Counted from the first letter of the stretch, positions 12,502 through 24,743 are shown. The stretch is 64,000 bases of DNA from Pseudocercospora fijiensis CIRAD86 (GCF_000340215.1 NW_006921538.1:930001-994000); one strand, 5' to 3'. Translations and numbers: made by a program. Notes: generated by a model from the sequence alone, not told the origin.

Positions 12502-13290
12502 ATGTCCTTGCCCACCAAAGAAGAGCTCCTAGCTCAGCTCTTACCTGACCCGAAACCGGAATGTCCGGTCTGCCGGGACGAAATGGAAGAATCCACATCG
12601 ACACCTTGCACCCACACTTTCCACTTGCACTGCCTCGCATCCTGGTTGGAGAAGTCAAATACATGCCCTCTCTGTCGGACTAAGCTGTACCGCGAGGCTC
12701 TCGAACCATACTACTTTCGCGACTCACAAGAGCCACTAACCATCAACGATATCAGTCCGCATCCACACGTCTGGGCGGCCAATTGGGCGGCCAATCGTAA
12801 CATCGTCTTACGAAACCATCGCAACAATGTGTTGAATCACATCAACAAGTTCAGGGCGCTACAGCAAAGCACTTTCACTGGGCCCGAGAGAGCTTTCATT
12901 GGACTCGATCACGATATCTTGGACCGTCTAGTTGCTGCTTACTGCTGGTCGAGACCTAATTCCGTCAACAATCTCGGCAACGCTGATCGGTGCCTCACGC
13001 AATGGTGGCTGGTTTTCACGGCGTTCCTGGAAGTCATTGATCGGCTGCGAGGAATGTTGGTGACAACTGGCACTTTATCCGAGCTCCTGTCGAAGAAAGT
13101 TGAGTTTGCTTTGAGTGGAAGGTATCCGAACTATTGCGAGGCACTTGCACAAAGACCGAGCGCTACGACTTTTAAGGATGACGTCGAGATTTTTGTTGCT
13201 TTGTTTGTGAAGATGGCGCAGGATGCGTACGAGGAAAGGGTTGGTGCGGTGGGATTGGGAACGGGTCCGGGAGCGTTTACGACGACCTGA
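12502..13290 (+). CDS. RING-H2 finger protein, probable E3 ubiquitin ligase
   Basis: An intact, intron-free frame of 262 codons begins at an ATG in good fungal context (CCACGATGTC). Residues 21-58 form a complete RING-H2 finger: Cys21, Cys24, Cys36, His38, His41, Cys44, Cys55 and Cys58, with Trp48 at the usual E2-facing position and Pro56 after the seventh ligand. Such fingers bind two zinc ions and recruit ubiquitin-charged E2 enzymes. Residues ~75-262 look mostly helical, with no signal peptide or membrane segment that I can see, and match no family I recognise; they may bind the substrate. This is the only gene in a ~2 kb island between RIP-mutated elements, yet it shows no premature stop. 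Confidence 0.85.
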   Translation: MSLPTKEELLAQLLPDPKPECPVCRDEMEESTSTPCTHTFHLHCLASWLEKSNTCPLCRTKLYREALEPYYFRDSQEPLTINDISPHPHVWAANWAANRNIVLRNHRNNVLNHINKFRALQQSTFTGPERAFIGLDHDILDRLVAAYCWSRPNSVNNLGNADRCLTQWWLVFTAFLEVIDRLRGMLVTTGTLSELLSKKVEFALSGRYPNYCEALAQRPSATTFKDDVEIFVALFVKMAQDAYEERVGAVGLGTGPGAFTTT

Positions 13291-13660
13291 TGAGAGCCGC
13301 AGTAAGATTTGGCGCGAATTCCTTAGCTAGGAAGGGCGAGTGCTCAATTAGTCCCAATTTGAGGGTAGGAATCGATCTTCATATGGTGTCAATCACACGC
13401 TACTTGTCCAGTCATCTTGCTTTCCATGCGCAGTCTTAGTAGCCACACATCATTCCAGGTGTGCTCGCTGGCATTGTGTGAAGAAATTCGATCGAGCGTA
13501 AACGTCTTCCCAGATGAGGGAAAGAGTGGCGCGTGCGAATGCTTTCTCAGCCTGTCCGCCTCCGCGTGGAGACACGTTTCTCCGCCGCCCGAGAGCATGA
13601 CTCGCGCGCTCCCCACCATGAAGCCTCACCGATGCGAGCATGACTAATGTGCCGAACCTA
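13291..13660. other. Host island 1, downstream non-coding DNA
   Basis: Normal dinucleotide composition persists to about 13660, where element B starts. Overlapping short frames on both strands between 13389 and 13647 have no recognisable product and I do not support them as genes. The 3' UTR of the RING gene must lie here. Confidence 0.5.
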
Positions 13661-14617
13661 TCGAAGTACCTGTATTATATATACCTCATGCTACTGCAAT
13701 TAGTATAGGTCTTAGGCCGACCGGGCCTCGACTCGACCTAATATGTGCCTAATACATCGTCCTCGGCCTATACTTCTCTAGCGGATAATTAATAGTACTA
13801 CGGAAGGGCCTATAATTATCCTATATAGACCGGCGCTATATAGATATACTGCGGTTTTAAAATTCTTAGTTAAATGTCCGACAAGAACCTACGGATCTCT
13901 AGGATGCTATCGATAACCGTAGGCTTATAGTCTAGTCTATTCCGGATATATAGCTTACGTATATAAATACCGTATACCTAGAAGGCCTTCTCTATATTAA
14001 CCTATACGAACTATCTCCTATTAGACCCTTGCTTAGAGCGCACGAGCTACTAGTTTATTTATAAACCCCTTGCGTAGCAAGGGTCTAATAGTAAAAGTAC
14101 CGATCGGGCTAGATCTAAGATCCCTAATTTGCGATATTATATATAACGCGATATATATTAATATTTTGTAATAAGGACGTAGAGCAGGCGATCGGATTTT
14201 ATTCTACCTAAAAATCATATTAATACGACGTTAGGTTATTATATTATAGTCTATAAGCCGAAGGCACTACCTAGCTAAAAGCCGGCTTTAGTAACAGACT
14301 TAGTCTTACTAAAAACACCTATTTTAAAACATCGCCTAATCGATATGCAAACACTTAGAGGCCCTAGCGCTGCTAATTTCATAATAATCCCCGTTTAGTA
14401 TATATATATATACGATAATGTAGTATTATATTATATCTAGATAGCAGAGGTTACTCTAAGCTACGTACTAAGACTTAGCTTTATCGACTTTATATATATT
14501 TCTAGTCCGTGCGTCTTTATGTGTTTGCTACGGTTAGACGCGCCGCTCGCGGGCACTAGTCGCTACTATTATAATCTATTCCTTCGACGCCGTCGCTATT
14601 AATCTAGTCGTAACAAT
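13661..14617. other. Left non-coding end of element B
   Basis: RIP-mutated and AT-enriched in places, with no recognisable ORF. It contains TATATATA tracts near 14400 and is probably the terminal and 5' regulatory DNA of the element. Confidence 0.4.
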
Positions 14618-14731
14618 CTAGCATTTAATCTAGCATTTAATCTAGCATTTAATCTAGCATTTAATCTAGCATTTAATCTAGCATTTAATCTAGCATTTAA
14701 TCTAGTATTTAATCTAGTATTTAATCTAGCG
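14618..14731. repeat. 12 bp tandem repeat, about nine copies
   Basis: The unit ATTTAATCTAGC (late copies ATTTAATCTAGT, a CA/TG-type variant) repeats immediately before the ATG of the DUF6589-like ORF. Confidence 0.95.
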
Positions 14732-14734
14732 ACA

Positions 14735-17700
14735 ATGTCGGACGATAGCGATACTATTATAGCCGATATAGACGATAAGCCGCTACTAATAGAGCCTTCT
14801 AGCTTGCCTATGCTACTATAGCAATATAATACATTCGATACGAGCGAGCTCGGCTTAGCGCTACTATTAGACTAGCTTATAGATATAGCAGCAGAATATA
14901 GCCTCGTAGAATATAGCCTCGTAGAACATAGCCTCGTAGAATATAGCCTCGTAGAATATAGCCTCGTAGAATATAGCCTCGTAGAATATAGCCTTGTAGA
15001 ATATAGCCCTTACTAGACGAGCGAGCTTTTAGCGTTGCTATTAGACTAGCTTAAAGATATAGTAGCAGAATACGGCCTTCCGATAGCGCTAGCTCTAGTT
15101 GTTCTAACCCGCTAAGAGCGCCGTATAGGTCTACGCGCTAACGTCGCGCTACCTATTATCGAGGAAGAAGAGGAGGAAATAAATAAAGATAATTACGAGA
15201 CTAAGGATTAGGATAATAAGATAAGCGATAATAAGGTCGAAGCTAAAGCCGCTAGTACTAAAGGTAGCTAGTTCTTTCGACTAGAAGATAAAAGAGACTT
15301 CTTAGATAATAATAATAATGTCGAGCCTTAGATTGTCGGTACTACTCGCCCTAGCACCGCTCGGAAGCGCTAGTTTCTAGCTAGTTTAGCAGCTAAGAAG
15401 AAGAAGAAGCATAAGAGTCTAAAGACTCTACTATAGAAGTATACTAATATTATAGACCTACTAAACTACGAGTACCTTACTGCGCTAAAGCTACTCTTAA
15501 TATAGGTAGGAGATCTAGGAACAAAGATATAGCGCCGTCGCATCGATAAGATTATCGATATCTTCTCCTTCGAGGGTCTCGTAAGTACTCGTAGGCTCCG
15601 TTCTAAGTTAAAGAGGCTCGTTAGCAAGAAATTCTTTAACTAGTACGATCCGGACTCTACTATCGACAGACAAGAGAAGCTAAGTAAGATAGACAAAGTT
15701 ATTAAAGATATAGCGCTAACTTAGTATAGTGTCCTATAGGGTTTGCTTCCTAATAAGCGCTATACCGCTAAAGATGTCGCTAAGGAAGATTAACCTAGTA
15801 TCCGAGAGGACCGAGACAAATTTAGCCGCTAGAAGAAGCGTATCGCTACGATTACGCAGATCGTTACTCGATCGATTTTATTAAAGAAGGCGTCCTAGTT
15901 TAGCAAGTCCTTTAGGCTGTTCCTATATACTAGTAGTGTTAAGCGACGAGTCGTCGATGTCCTTAGTACGATAGGTCTTTGTCCTGCCTATCGTATACTA
16001 TAGCGGCTAGCGAGGAAGACTGCTCGTACTAACTAAGAACAGGTAGTTAAGATGTTTATTAAGGGTAGATATATAATCGTATACGACAACTTCTATATCT
16101 AGGAGAACCGGAAGGCTATCTAGACGACTAGTAGCAATACTAAGCAGCGCAATATAACGACCTCGTATATTGCTAGGCATTAAGCCGTCTAGAAGGGTCT
16201 AAAGAAGCATATACTAAAGCTAAAGAAGAAGATAAACCCTCGGATTATCCTACGTAAGATCTGCGCTAATAAGTATAAGAAGGCGACCTCTTTATACTAT
16301 ATCGACTAGGCTATAGGATTCCTTGCTAGCGATAAGCTATAGCATCTGTTTAAGGAACACGATAGCTTTAAGGGCCCTAATATAGACGATCGTATTCGCG
16401 GCAGTAGTCTAACTAAGCGGTTCCTATAGCGTACGATCTAGATTAAAGACAAGAAGGATAGCAAGACTCTTATAATTTTACTACTAGTATCCGATTATAA
16501 CGAAGCCTCGATTAAAGATACGTACTAGGTATATAACGATATCTTCTAGAAGTTCTTAAAGCTCGATCTAGATAATAAGGCGTTCTAGGACTAGCTTATT
16601 ATCGTTATCGGAGACTAAATAACCGTCGATCGTATCCGTAGTATTAAGCTCGGCAGCGTCGAGAGTACGCGCGTATATAATAGGAAGGACTTTATCGTCG
16701 GTATACTAGCCTTCTTCTATATCGAGATAAATACGTGCTATACTCTTCTACGAACCTATTATAATACTAACAAGGCAGGCAAGCACCTAGCCTATACCTT
16801 TAAGGACATCGCTAAGTATTATACTATCCGCCGCTTTAGTAGTACTAAGGCGGAGTACTACATCGTTCGACAGGTAGTATTCGCAGCATATCGTACGTAT
16901 ATTAGTGCCTAATTTCTTTAAGAGGCAGAGGAACAGCTCGGATTCAATTTCGGTGCTCCTTAGTTTATAAGTATAAACTATATCGAGGTAGTAAAGGCTC
17001 TAATTAAATACTATCTTACGCCTCGGTAGTATATTAATATCGTAGAGGCTATTTACGACAAGCTCTTTACATAGGCTGCTTAGATTGGATTAAATAAGGA
17101 TAGTAAGATAGACGACCCGTTATATACTACTATAGCTCGACTATTATAGGAGATCGAGAAGTTAGAACTTCTTAACCGTATATATTGCGATCCGCAAAAT
17201 AGACCTTAGATATCTTCGCCGCATAGTAGAACATCTTATTCTAAACTTCTTTAGTGCTCGGTAGCTGAATTATAGGCGGGAGATAGTAAATCTTTCGTAG
17301 ATGCTAAATATATCTAATCCTATCCTATAGGAGGCTATCCTAGACTTAGCTATCGTTAATCTCGGAAATAGCAAGGGCGTTGCTACTAATAAAATGCTTA
17401 AGCTGTATAACAAGGATTACAAGCTCGATATTTAGGCCCGTAGTAACTCGACCTACGACGTATCTACTATAATAGAACTAATCTCGTAGAACTAGGAGGC
17501 ATCGTAGGCCGTACGTAGTATATTAGAGAGCATCGGACTAAAGGGTACTAGATACTATATCGAGAAGGATACTACTAAGCAGGTATAGGCTAGAGTAATT
17601 AAGAAGTACTAAGAGGGCAGTATAATACCGGATAAGTACGATCCGGACGCTAATTTTATAGATCTAATCGAAGTACTAAAGCTAGATCTACGCCCTATCT

Positions 17701-18046
17701 CTAATAATATTTAGTAGATTAGGGCAGGGCTAATCCCTAGTATATACGAGTAGCTTAACAATATTAACTAGCGTCTATTAAATAGCGTAACCCGTAGCGC
17801 TCCTAATATAGCTACTAATAGTATAGACAATATCGACGGCGTAGATACGAGAGAGCGCGTTAGTAGTAGTACTTAGCGGGGCCCTATATAAGTAGGCATT
17901 GTCGATAATGCTATAGCTGCTATATACTAGCTATACGTCGACGCTAAGGGCTTTACTAACCTAGACCTAGATATAGTAGATCTAACTAGTAGTCCCTAAA
18001 GGCTCTTATAATAGCAATAGGTAATAGTAGCGGTTATAGCGATTAA
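14735..18046 (+). pseudogene. DUF6589-like ORF of element B, RIP-inactivated
   Basis: A single frame runs from the ATG at 14735 to TAA at 18044-18046 (1,104 codons) with many internal TAG/TAA at Gln/Trp positions and no frameshift. Residues ~50-90 are an in-frame pentapeptide repeat (EYSLV). An acidic stretch and a basic KKKKH tract follow. The central part carries the DUF6589 hallmarks: 'VYDNF', then 'IIVIGDQITVDRIRSIKLG' near 16597-16655, then 'YNRKDF' and 'FFYIEINTCYTLLRTYY'. The last residues (SGYSD) nearly equal those of the C copy (SGCSD). The role is unknown; recurrence beside a RecQ-like ORF suggests a transposition or replication function. Confidence 0.65.
14892..15008 (+). repeat. 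15 bp in-frame tandem repeat coding EYSLV
   Basis: About eight copies of GAATATAGCCTCGTA keep the reading frame of the DUF6589-like ORF, so the array would have expanded a protein repeat before RIP. Confidence 0.95.
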
Positions 18047-18203
18047 GGATTAAATGAATCTAGCTTTTGTATTCGTTTGTAGTAATCTAACCTGCTATAT
18101 CTACTATTTAGGCCTTCCTTACTAGCTTTATCTCTTAGGTGCTAGCTTTATCTTACAAGTGCGCTTGCCGTCGACAACGATAGCCTTGTTAACTAGGCGG
18201 TTA

Positions 18204-18316
18204 GCAGCGAAGTAGTAGCGGTAGACTAGAGTACGTACCTAGTAGCGAAGTAGTAGCGGTAGACTAGAGTGCGTGCCTAGTAGCGAAGTAGTAGCGGTAG
18301 ACTAGAGTGCGTGCCT
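18204..18316. repeat. ~38 bp tandem repeat, three copies
   Basis: Units starting AGCGAAGTAGTAGCGGTAGA and continuing CTAGAGTGCGTGCCTAGT; related copies lie at 59236-59326 in core C. Confidence 0.9.
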
Positions 18317-18924
18317 CGTTAATAACCGGCTAACGAGCGTAGAGCAATTCTAGCCTTAGGCATTCGACTAGCAGTAGTCGGCGGCTATTACGTTAAAAGT
18401 GCGATAATATATAGCCGTTATTGTTACCCCGCCCTTATAGCGTAAATAGCGCAATCCTATTAGTAGAGGCAAACCTTACCTACGATACGCTAATATAGAC
18501 CTACGCTTCCTAGTTTAACTTCTTCTTCTTCTTCTTCTATATATACTAATATACTAATACCCCTAGTAATATACTAGCTATCGGCTTCTTAGTAATAGTA
18601 TCGATACCTCTTTGTCGTATATAGGTAGCTCTATAGCGATTAACACTATTCCTTACTAGTTCTGCGGCTTGCTACCGATAGAGCCGCTTATCTAATAGTT
18701 AAGGTTCCTCGGCAGGTAGTTTGTTTAGTCCTTTTAGTCTCCGATAGGCTTTGTCGACGTAAGACGTTGCGAAGGCGACTCTCCTAGCGAGTAGGTTGTT
18801 TTCTATAGCTTTAGCGGGCGCCGACTACGCATTTAACCGAAAGAGCATAGTTGTTATTATTAGAACATCGCAGTCTTATCTTAGTGTAACAAACTACGGG
18901 TCTCGGGTAGATTAGCGGAGGTAA

Positions 18925-19115
18925 AAACTCTTTAGTAAGGTATACCTATAATGCGGCTAACGGTCTAACTCGGTAAAAACTCTTTAGTAAGGTATACCTT
19001 AAGTAGCGGCTCGATAGCGACTCTCCTACTAAGTAGGTTAATAGGTTCGTAGCATTACTATAGGCCTAACTCGGTAAAAACTCTTTAGTAAGGTATACCT
19101 TAAGTAGCGGCTATA
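18925..19115. repeat. Iteron-like motif, three copies (core B)
   Basis: AAAACTCTTTAGTAAGGTAT followed by ACCT occurs near 18930, 18970 and 19076, the last two each preceded by CTAACTCGGT. Confidence 0.85.
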
Positions 19116-19267
19116 GGCTTCCTACGTTCGGATTCTTTATAGGATAACATACGCGCATCTAGTTAAGTCGGCGTAACGCCTTCGTTAGGACTATTAGTTA
19201 TAATAACCTTAGTCGTTGCGTAAGGGCCTCTAGTATACTTAAGCCTAAAGGCGCTTAGTCTTAGTCT

Positions 19268-19412
19268 TTACTACTATACGACTATAGCCCTTTACGCATT
19301 AAGACTACTATTCGACTATAGTACGTACCGATCCGAAAGCGTATTAAGACTATTATCCGACTATAGTGCGCCTCCTCTTCTAGTAAGCGTATTAATATTG
19401 CTATACGACTGC
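19268..19412. repeat. Second iteron-like array (core B)
   Basis: Four units of the form CTAT(A/T/C)CGACT(A/G)(T/C)AG..CG, equivalent to 4715-4890 in core A. Confidence 0.65.
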
Positions 19413-20381
19413 AACGCGCTCGACAACCCTTTTCTACGGTGTCTCTAATACTAAGGGCGCGGTTACACTCTATTATTGTCTAGGTACTAATAAGTGTCGC
19501 TTTAGCGAATAAGCTATTATTGTTTCGCTTAATAAGTCCCGTCCTATATACCTTGTCTTCGGCTATACGTACTATAGTTAGTAATAGAATGCGTTAATTG
19601 TTGCGTATTACGCGTAGTATATAGGCTATATATAATGCTAGTATACTTCGGAGTATGTACTTCTATAGCCGCTTAGTGCCGCTAGTTAATTAGATCCCCG
19701 GACGCTACTATTCGTTTTCTCTGCCTTGTATAGTAACTAGTTATCGGAATAATCGTTCTAGGGAGAGTCTAAGCAATAGAGGGCGTTAACGTAAGAGGGC
19801 TATCATAGCTTCTCGAAGAGTGCTTGCGCTCGATATATATTATCGCCCTACGTATCTATCCTTGCCGTATATATTGTAGTGCTAATAGCTACGGTGCAAT
19901 AAGTATAGTACTAGTATCGCTAGTATTAGTAACTTCTCGGGTTTTAGAGGCGGTTCTTAGTACCTAAGGCGGCCGTCGTTATCGTATTAGACACTTTTGT
20001 TAGCGCTATTTGCTAGAAATGCGCGCAATCGGCGTATCTCGATGTATTAGTAATGTACTATTATAAAAGTCGTAAAAGTCGTAAAAGTCGGTATTATAAA
20101 TGCGCGGAAGGAAGCAGCTATAACGTTTAATCCTACTAATTAAGCGCTCTGCTATACTAAATCCGGGGTCTTAGCGGAACTCGGCATCCTTATCGCTTCC
20201 TCGAATTTACGCTTCTCGCCTAGCTCTTATATGCTATCGATATATACGACTATCGACACCTACGACTATCGACACCTACGACTATCGATATATACGACTA
20301 TTTACAAACCCTCGTCGCAAAGAATACAATAGAAAAGCCTGCTTAGCGAGCTTATAAGGACACGATAGAAGAGCCTACTTA

Positions 20382-20560
20382 GTAGAAGCAGCTTAACTAG
20401 GCATCCTATATTATACGCTAGCTCTCGTAGGAGTAGCTAAACTAGGCATTATACGCTAGCTCTCGTAGAAGCAGCTAAACTAGGCATTATACGCTAGCTC
20501 TCGTAGAAGCAGCTAAACTAGGTATTACAAGCTAGCTCTCGCAGAAGCAGCTTAATACTG
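20382..20560. repeat. ~38 bp minisatellite at the right edge of core B
   Basis: Four to five copies of GCTCTCGTAGAAGCAGCTAA followed by ACTAGGCATTATACGCTA. The same unit forms a longer array at 61660-61880 in element C. Confidence 0.9.
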
Positions 20561-20738
20561 CTACCGACATCTAATCTAGAAGATATTATAGTATATAACC
20601 TATCCGATCTAGAAGATAGCATAGTATATAACCTGCGATCGAGCGTAGTATTACGGCTTACTTTTCCGGGGATAGGACAAGGACTTAGCGAGCTTATAAG
20701 GATATAATAGAAGGGTAGTAAGGAAGGACCTTATTAAA

Positions 20739-20955
20739 TGCTAATTCTAGCGCTAATTCTAGCGCTAATTCTAGTGCCAATTCTAGTGCCAATTCTAATA
20801 CCATTTTACCGCTAATTCTAGCGCTAATTCTAGCGCCAATTCTAGCGCCAATTCTAGTGCCAATTCTAGTGCCAATTCTAGCGCTATTTTACCGCTAATT
20901 GCAGCGCTAATTCTAGCGCCATTTTACCGCTAATTGTAGCGCTAATTCTAGCGCT
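20739..20955. repeat. ~12 bp minisatellite (TAATTCTAGCGC)
   Basis: About 17 degenerate copies, with ATTTTACCGC interruptions. Related array at 61995-62200 in element C. Confidence 0.95.
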
Positions 20956-20964
20956 AGCTCTCGT

Positions 20965-22734
20965 AGAATATTATATACTAAATATTAGTAAGTCTTCTAT
21001 ATCGTTACCTTCCTACTAGCTAGCCTTACGCCTACGCTCTCTCTCTCGAGCCGATAGTGTACGGCTACGGCCTAACCGACGGCTTAATCTACTATTACTA
21101 TCCCCTACTTAGCTGCCTCCTACTGCTTAGCGACGCGCAGTTTCCTCGTAATCTAGATCCTATATGCCTCTAGTGTTCTTTGCTACTATCCTCTTACGGG
21201 CCTTAATAGTAGAGCGGGCAGAGTTTTATATATTCTTCTATAGCTACTTACGGCGCTATTGTTAGTTAGTAGGCCGATTAGCGACAGGTTAGCTTGTCCG
21301 AGTTACGGCGGTAGCAGTAGCAGTAGTAGTGGCAGTAGCTTCTTCGGCCTTCTTCTTCTTCTCGGCATCTCTATTTCTAACGAATACATTATACTTAGCA
21401 AATACGCTAAAGATAATGCGATTTAGCTCTAGTAAGAGGTCTTCTTCTAGCTAGATCTCTCGAAGGTTATTAGCCTCCGCTTAATACTAGGTATAGAACC
21501 CTATAGCCCGCTCCTAGATATCCGCCTCTTTAATTAGGGTATCGTAGTCCTTACTAGATATATAGGTTCGAAATACATTCTCGGTCCGGCCGTACTTAGC
21601 ACTAAAGATATTACACAGATCCTATAGAATAGGCTCGGGTACTAAGAAGGTCGATAGGATAACCCCGAAGAGGCGAATATCGTACTAGTCTAGAAAGATC
21701 TGTTCTGCGATATTAGATACGAAGCTCTCGAGGAATAGGAGAGTATAGTGCTAGGTTAATCCAAGATTAGGAGCTGTTAGTAGCTTTAGAACTACTAGAG
21801 TAGTATAGCCCTTCTAGACTAGTCGATCTAGTAGGTCTAGATTATATATACTGCAACAATCGGCAGTGCCTACTACGACCTTGTTAATACTATACGTACA
21901 ATCGTGTTCGCTATATATCTCTAAGATTATATTACGAAAGCAGCGGCGATATTCTAGGTTCGGGTAGTAGCGCGTATTCTATAACTATAACTAGATGTCT
22001 AGTATATTGTTACGCTAGCCTATCTCTTTAGTAGACTAGGACTTCTTAGTCGCGTTCTCGGCGATTGCTATTACGACAGTATTATAAAAAGGGTAGCTAG
22101 TAGTTCGAATAGGACGAGGCGGCATAGTAACTACTAGTAGATCGGTAACGATAGTATCCTTATCTTCCTCGCCTATATCCTAGCTATACGTATCGAAGAT
22201 AGACTTATCGACGTCGAATTCCTTACTAGGAATAGTAGTATGCCGTAGATTAGATAGTCGTACTAGAACATAATCCTATGCTTAGTATAGCCTAGTACTA
22301 GTACTAGCACTAGCACTAGCACTAGCACTAGTACTAGCACTAGTACTAGCGCTAGCTACTATAGGGTCTCGTAGAACTATCGAGCGGTAGTTAGAACTAT
22401 ATAGTATACGCTTCTCTGTATTATTTAACTAATATAGTGCGAACATAACTGCTAATGCCTCTATACTAGGAATGCGAGCCGTACGACTAAACTTCTATAT
22501 TAGATCGTCGACATCCTTAGTAATTAGAAGCTTAATCTAGATAACTAAGCCGATATCTAGTACGTTTACCCTAGTAGAAGTCGCTAGAGTGCCGAATAGG
22601 ATACGGATTTGAGACTTAGGCTTCTTAAATTCCTTATACCGCTTGTCCTTATTAATATCGGCGATATACGTAGTATAGAAAGAGACAACGCCGAGCATAT
22701 AGATAGTCCTATAGCTACTAGGTACTACCGGCTC
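20965..22734 (-). pseudogene. C-terminal tail of the RecQ-like ORF of element B
   Basis: Reading leftward, an interrupted frame gives a Cys/Leu-rich then acidic and Lys-rich tail that resembles, in arrangement, the tail after the helicase motifs in element A. A Ser/Ala-coding CTAGCA repeat sits at about 22297-22355. The helicase motifs themselves are beyond the nested insertion, at 40015-41570. Stops are RIP-type. Assignment rests mainly on position and on continuity across the LINE insertion. Confidence 0.5.
22297..22355. repeat. 6 bp tandem repeat (CTAGCA/CTAGTA)
   Basis: About ten copies of ACTAGC/ACTAGT inside the RecQ-like tail. Confidence 0.9.
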
Positions 22735-22751
22735 TCTATCCTAGGTATACT
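22735..22751. repeat. LINE target-site duplication, left copy
   Basis: TCTATCCTAGGTATACT (17 bp) here is repeated exactly at 39998-40014, on the other side of the LINE. The first bases overlap the TATC tail of the LINE, so the true duplication may be 13-17 bp. Confidence 0.85.
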
Positions 22752-22849
22752 ATACTAACCTCATATATAAGAGACTATAACTATAATTTAGAATTAATGG
22801 TAGCGAACAATCAGAGACGAAGGGAAGACAGTTAAGAAGGAAGGGAGGA

Positions 22850-24055
22850 CGAATAGAAAGTACTATATACTAGAGTAGAGGAGGTACTAAAGGTAGAAGA
22901 TAGAAGAACCCCTAAGAGGGCATATAGGATAATAATCTTAGAACTCCTTAGAGGACTGAAAGCAATCTATAACTAGGCAAGCTACGTTATTACAAAGGTA
23001 GCTAATATAGTCGTAGCAAAGATTACGAAGAAACAATAGGAGACAAGCCTAAACTACCGCACCTAGGCAGCAGTAGCTAGTTAGGAGGCGCTAAAACCCC
23101 CGAGGACAGTAGTTAGAGTCTATATTACGGACCTATAGGAGCAAAAGGAAATCTAAGGACTTATAGGGAAAGAGATTATAGAAAGAATTGTAGTTAAAGA
23201 AGTAATTAGGGCTAGGAACGAAGGTAAAGGGGTAATTAAGCTATTTATAGTACAAGAGTAGGACAAAAAGAAGCTAGAAACACAAAAAGAATAGACAACT
23301 AAGATAGGGAAAACAGTAAAGGTCTCCTAATAGCAATTTATAATTATAGCCTATAGTATAACAAGAAGCTTTAAGGAAGAACAGGATGTTAAGAGCCTAT
23401 AGAGACAAAACTAAGCTATATACCTAGGCCTAAAGATTACAAAAGTAGTATAGATTAAAAGGAAAATTGAAGAGACTAAGAAGCAGTCTTCCCTAATTAT
23501 CTAGGTAGGGAGTATAGAGCAAGCTAATATAGTGCTAGACTAGGGGTTATTCTAGGACTTTAAAAGATTGGAAACAGAGATATATAGAAGCAACTATAGG
23601 ATAATGTAGTACTTTAAATATCAATACTATAGATACTTAGTAGCTAAGTGCATAAAGACAACTAACACCTGCTCCTATTATATAGGGGATTACTAGGTCA
23701 AAGAATGCAAAGCATATAAGGGAGAGGCAAGATATATATACTATACCAAAAGACACCCCTCTTAAGCGAAGGAATACCTAGTAAGAATATAGGTAGCTAG
23801 GAAGGCAAAGGAAGCTAGAATCAATATACTAAAAAGATATACAACAAGCTAGGGCAGCTAGGTATAGAAGCAACCTAGCTAAGTGCTATAAAAGAGGTCT
23901 AGATAGGATAATAGGTTTACATTCAGGGCCTTACTAGTATAAGAAAGTTACTAGCAACTAGGGAGACTAAGATACCTCGATATTGTAGGAAAGGAAGCAG
24001 GGCAGACAAAGCTTAGTTAAATGTTAGTCTAAAGTAAGGGAAGACTAAAGGAAAA
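22850..24055 (+). pseudogene. LINE ORF1 (gag-like, CCHC knuckles), decayed
   Basis: The frame is broken by many TAG and some TAA codons. The C-terminal part shows zinc-knuckle remnants: 'YYRYLVAKC', 'TCSYYIGDYQVKEC' and 'RYIYYTKRHPS' (about 23625-23762), with several Cys replaced by Tyr as TG to TA would cause. Tad/I-clade ORF1 proteins bind the element RNA in the ribonucleoprotein. Start and end are approximate. Confidence 0.65.
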
Positions 24056-24079
24056 CTTATAGGGAAATAATATAGATAA

Positions 24080-24323
24080 AACCTAATGAATATTGCAATA
24101 TTACTAAACATTATATAGTACAATATCAATAAGAGCAAAGATAAGGTATAGAGGAGCTTCCTTTAAGCACTGAACCTAAAAGAACATTATATTATTGCAA
24201 TTCAAGAGCCCTAGCTCAACCTATATATAAAGAGACTAGCAATAGTCAAAGACCTAAGATACTACCTAATTATCTACAACTAGGGAGCCCTAAGGATATA
24301 CATCTACATTAGTAAGGAGATAG
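24080..24323 (+). pseudogene. LINE ORF2, 5' part (endonuclease start)
   Basis: The frame starts 'MNIAILL' and continues to 'HYIIAIQEP' (about 24190-24216), a good match to the conserved Q-E of APE-type (EEP) endonucleases of LINEs. It ends at the gypsy insertion. The next codons of the domain are found at 36661, in the same frame once the inserted element and one copy of ATAG are ignored. Confidence 0.75.
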
Positions 24324-24606
24324 TAAAGGACGGAAACCAAAACTACTACTACTACTACCTGCAGTAATAGTATAGGCTACCGAGGGTAACATAACCTATA
24401 GCAATATAGGCAGCTATGTTTAGTATAATAGGATAACAAGACGGTTGCTTAGGCTAATAACTAGAGCCCTGCAATATAGGCATTGTAGAAGTGTAACATA
24501 AACAATATGCTATACGAGATTAGTGCCCTATCTATAATATAGAAGGAGGCCTCTTATATAGGCTCAAAACTCAGCCTAGGTATGTAGGGCCGGTTACTAG
24601 CCAATA
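24324..24606 (-). repeat. 3' LTR of the gypsy element
   Basis: Nearly identical to 36377-36656 apart from one additional CTA triplet in a (CTA)n run and RIP-type substitutions. The polypurine tract lies directly inside it. Confidence 0.9.
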
Positions 24607-24718
24607 TCCCTCCCTTTCTTCGTATCTAACTAGACACGCTTTATATTGTGCGCTCAAAACAAACAGTTATACAGTAACCTTAGGCGTCTTAGCTAAGGCT
24701 ATCTTTTAGAGACTCCGC

Positions 24719-24743
24719 AATAACACCCCCGGGGTAGCATTAT
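24719..24743. repeat. 25 bp GC palindrome, copy 1
   Basis: The core is ACACCCCCGGGGTAGC with AATA on the left and ATTAT on the right, in the same orientation as five other copies in the window. It lies between the end of ORF3 and the 3' LTR of the gypsy element. Confidence 0.9.

Larger units (their letters stand above)
18047..20728. other. Core of element B (non-coding)
   Basis: Block-for-block equivalent of cores A and C. It begins with AGCTTTTGTATTCG (18063), which may be a 3' end signal of the left ORF. CCTTCCTTACTA at 18113-18124 is matched by its reverse complement TAGTAAGGAAGG at 20716-20727, so the core is flanked by a 12 bp inverted repeat. Core C has the same arrangement (58917-58928 and 61613-61624). 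Confidence 0.7.

Noticed and set aside
13389..13647. Overlapping short ORFs on both strands downstream of the RING gene, tested as the missing C-terminus of the XanA-like pseudogene
   Set aside because: No frame shows the distal His or Gln-Cys-Asn region; they look like chance open frames.
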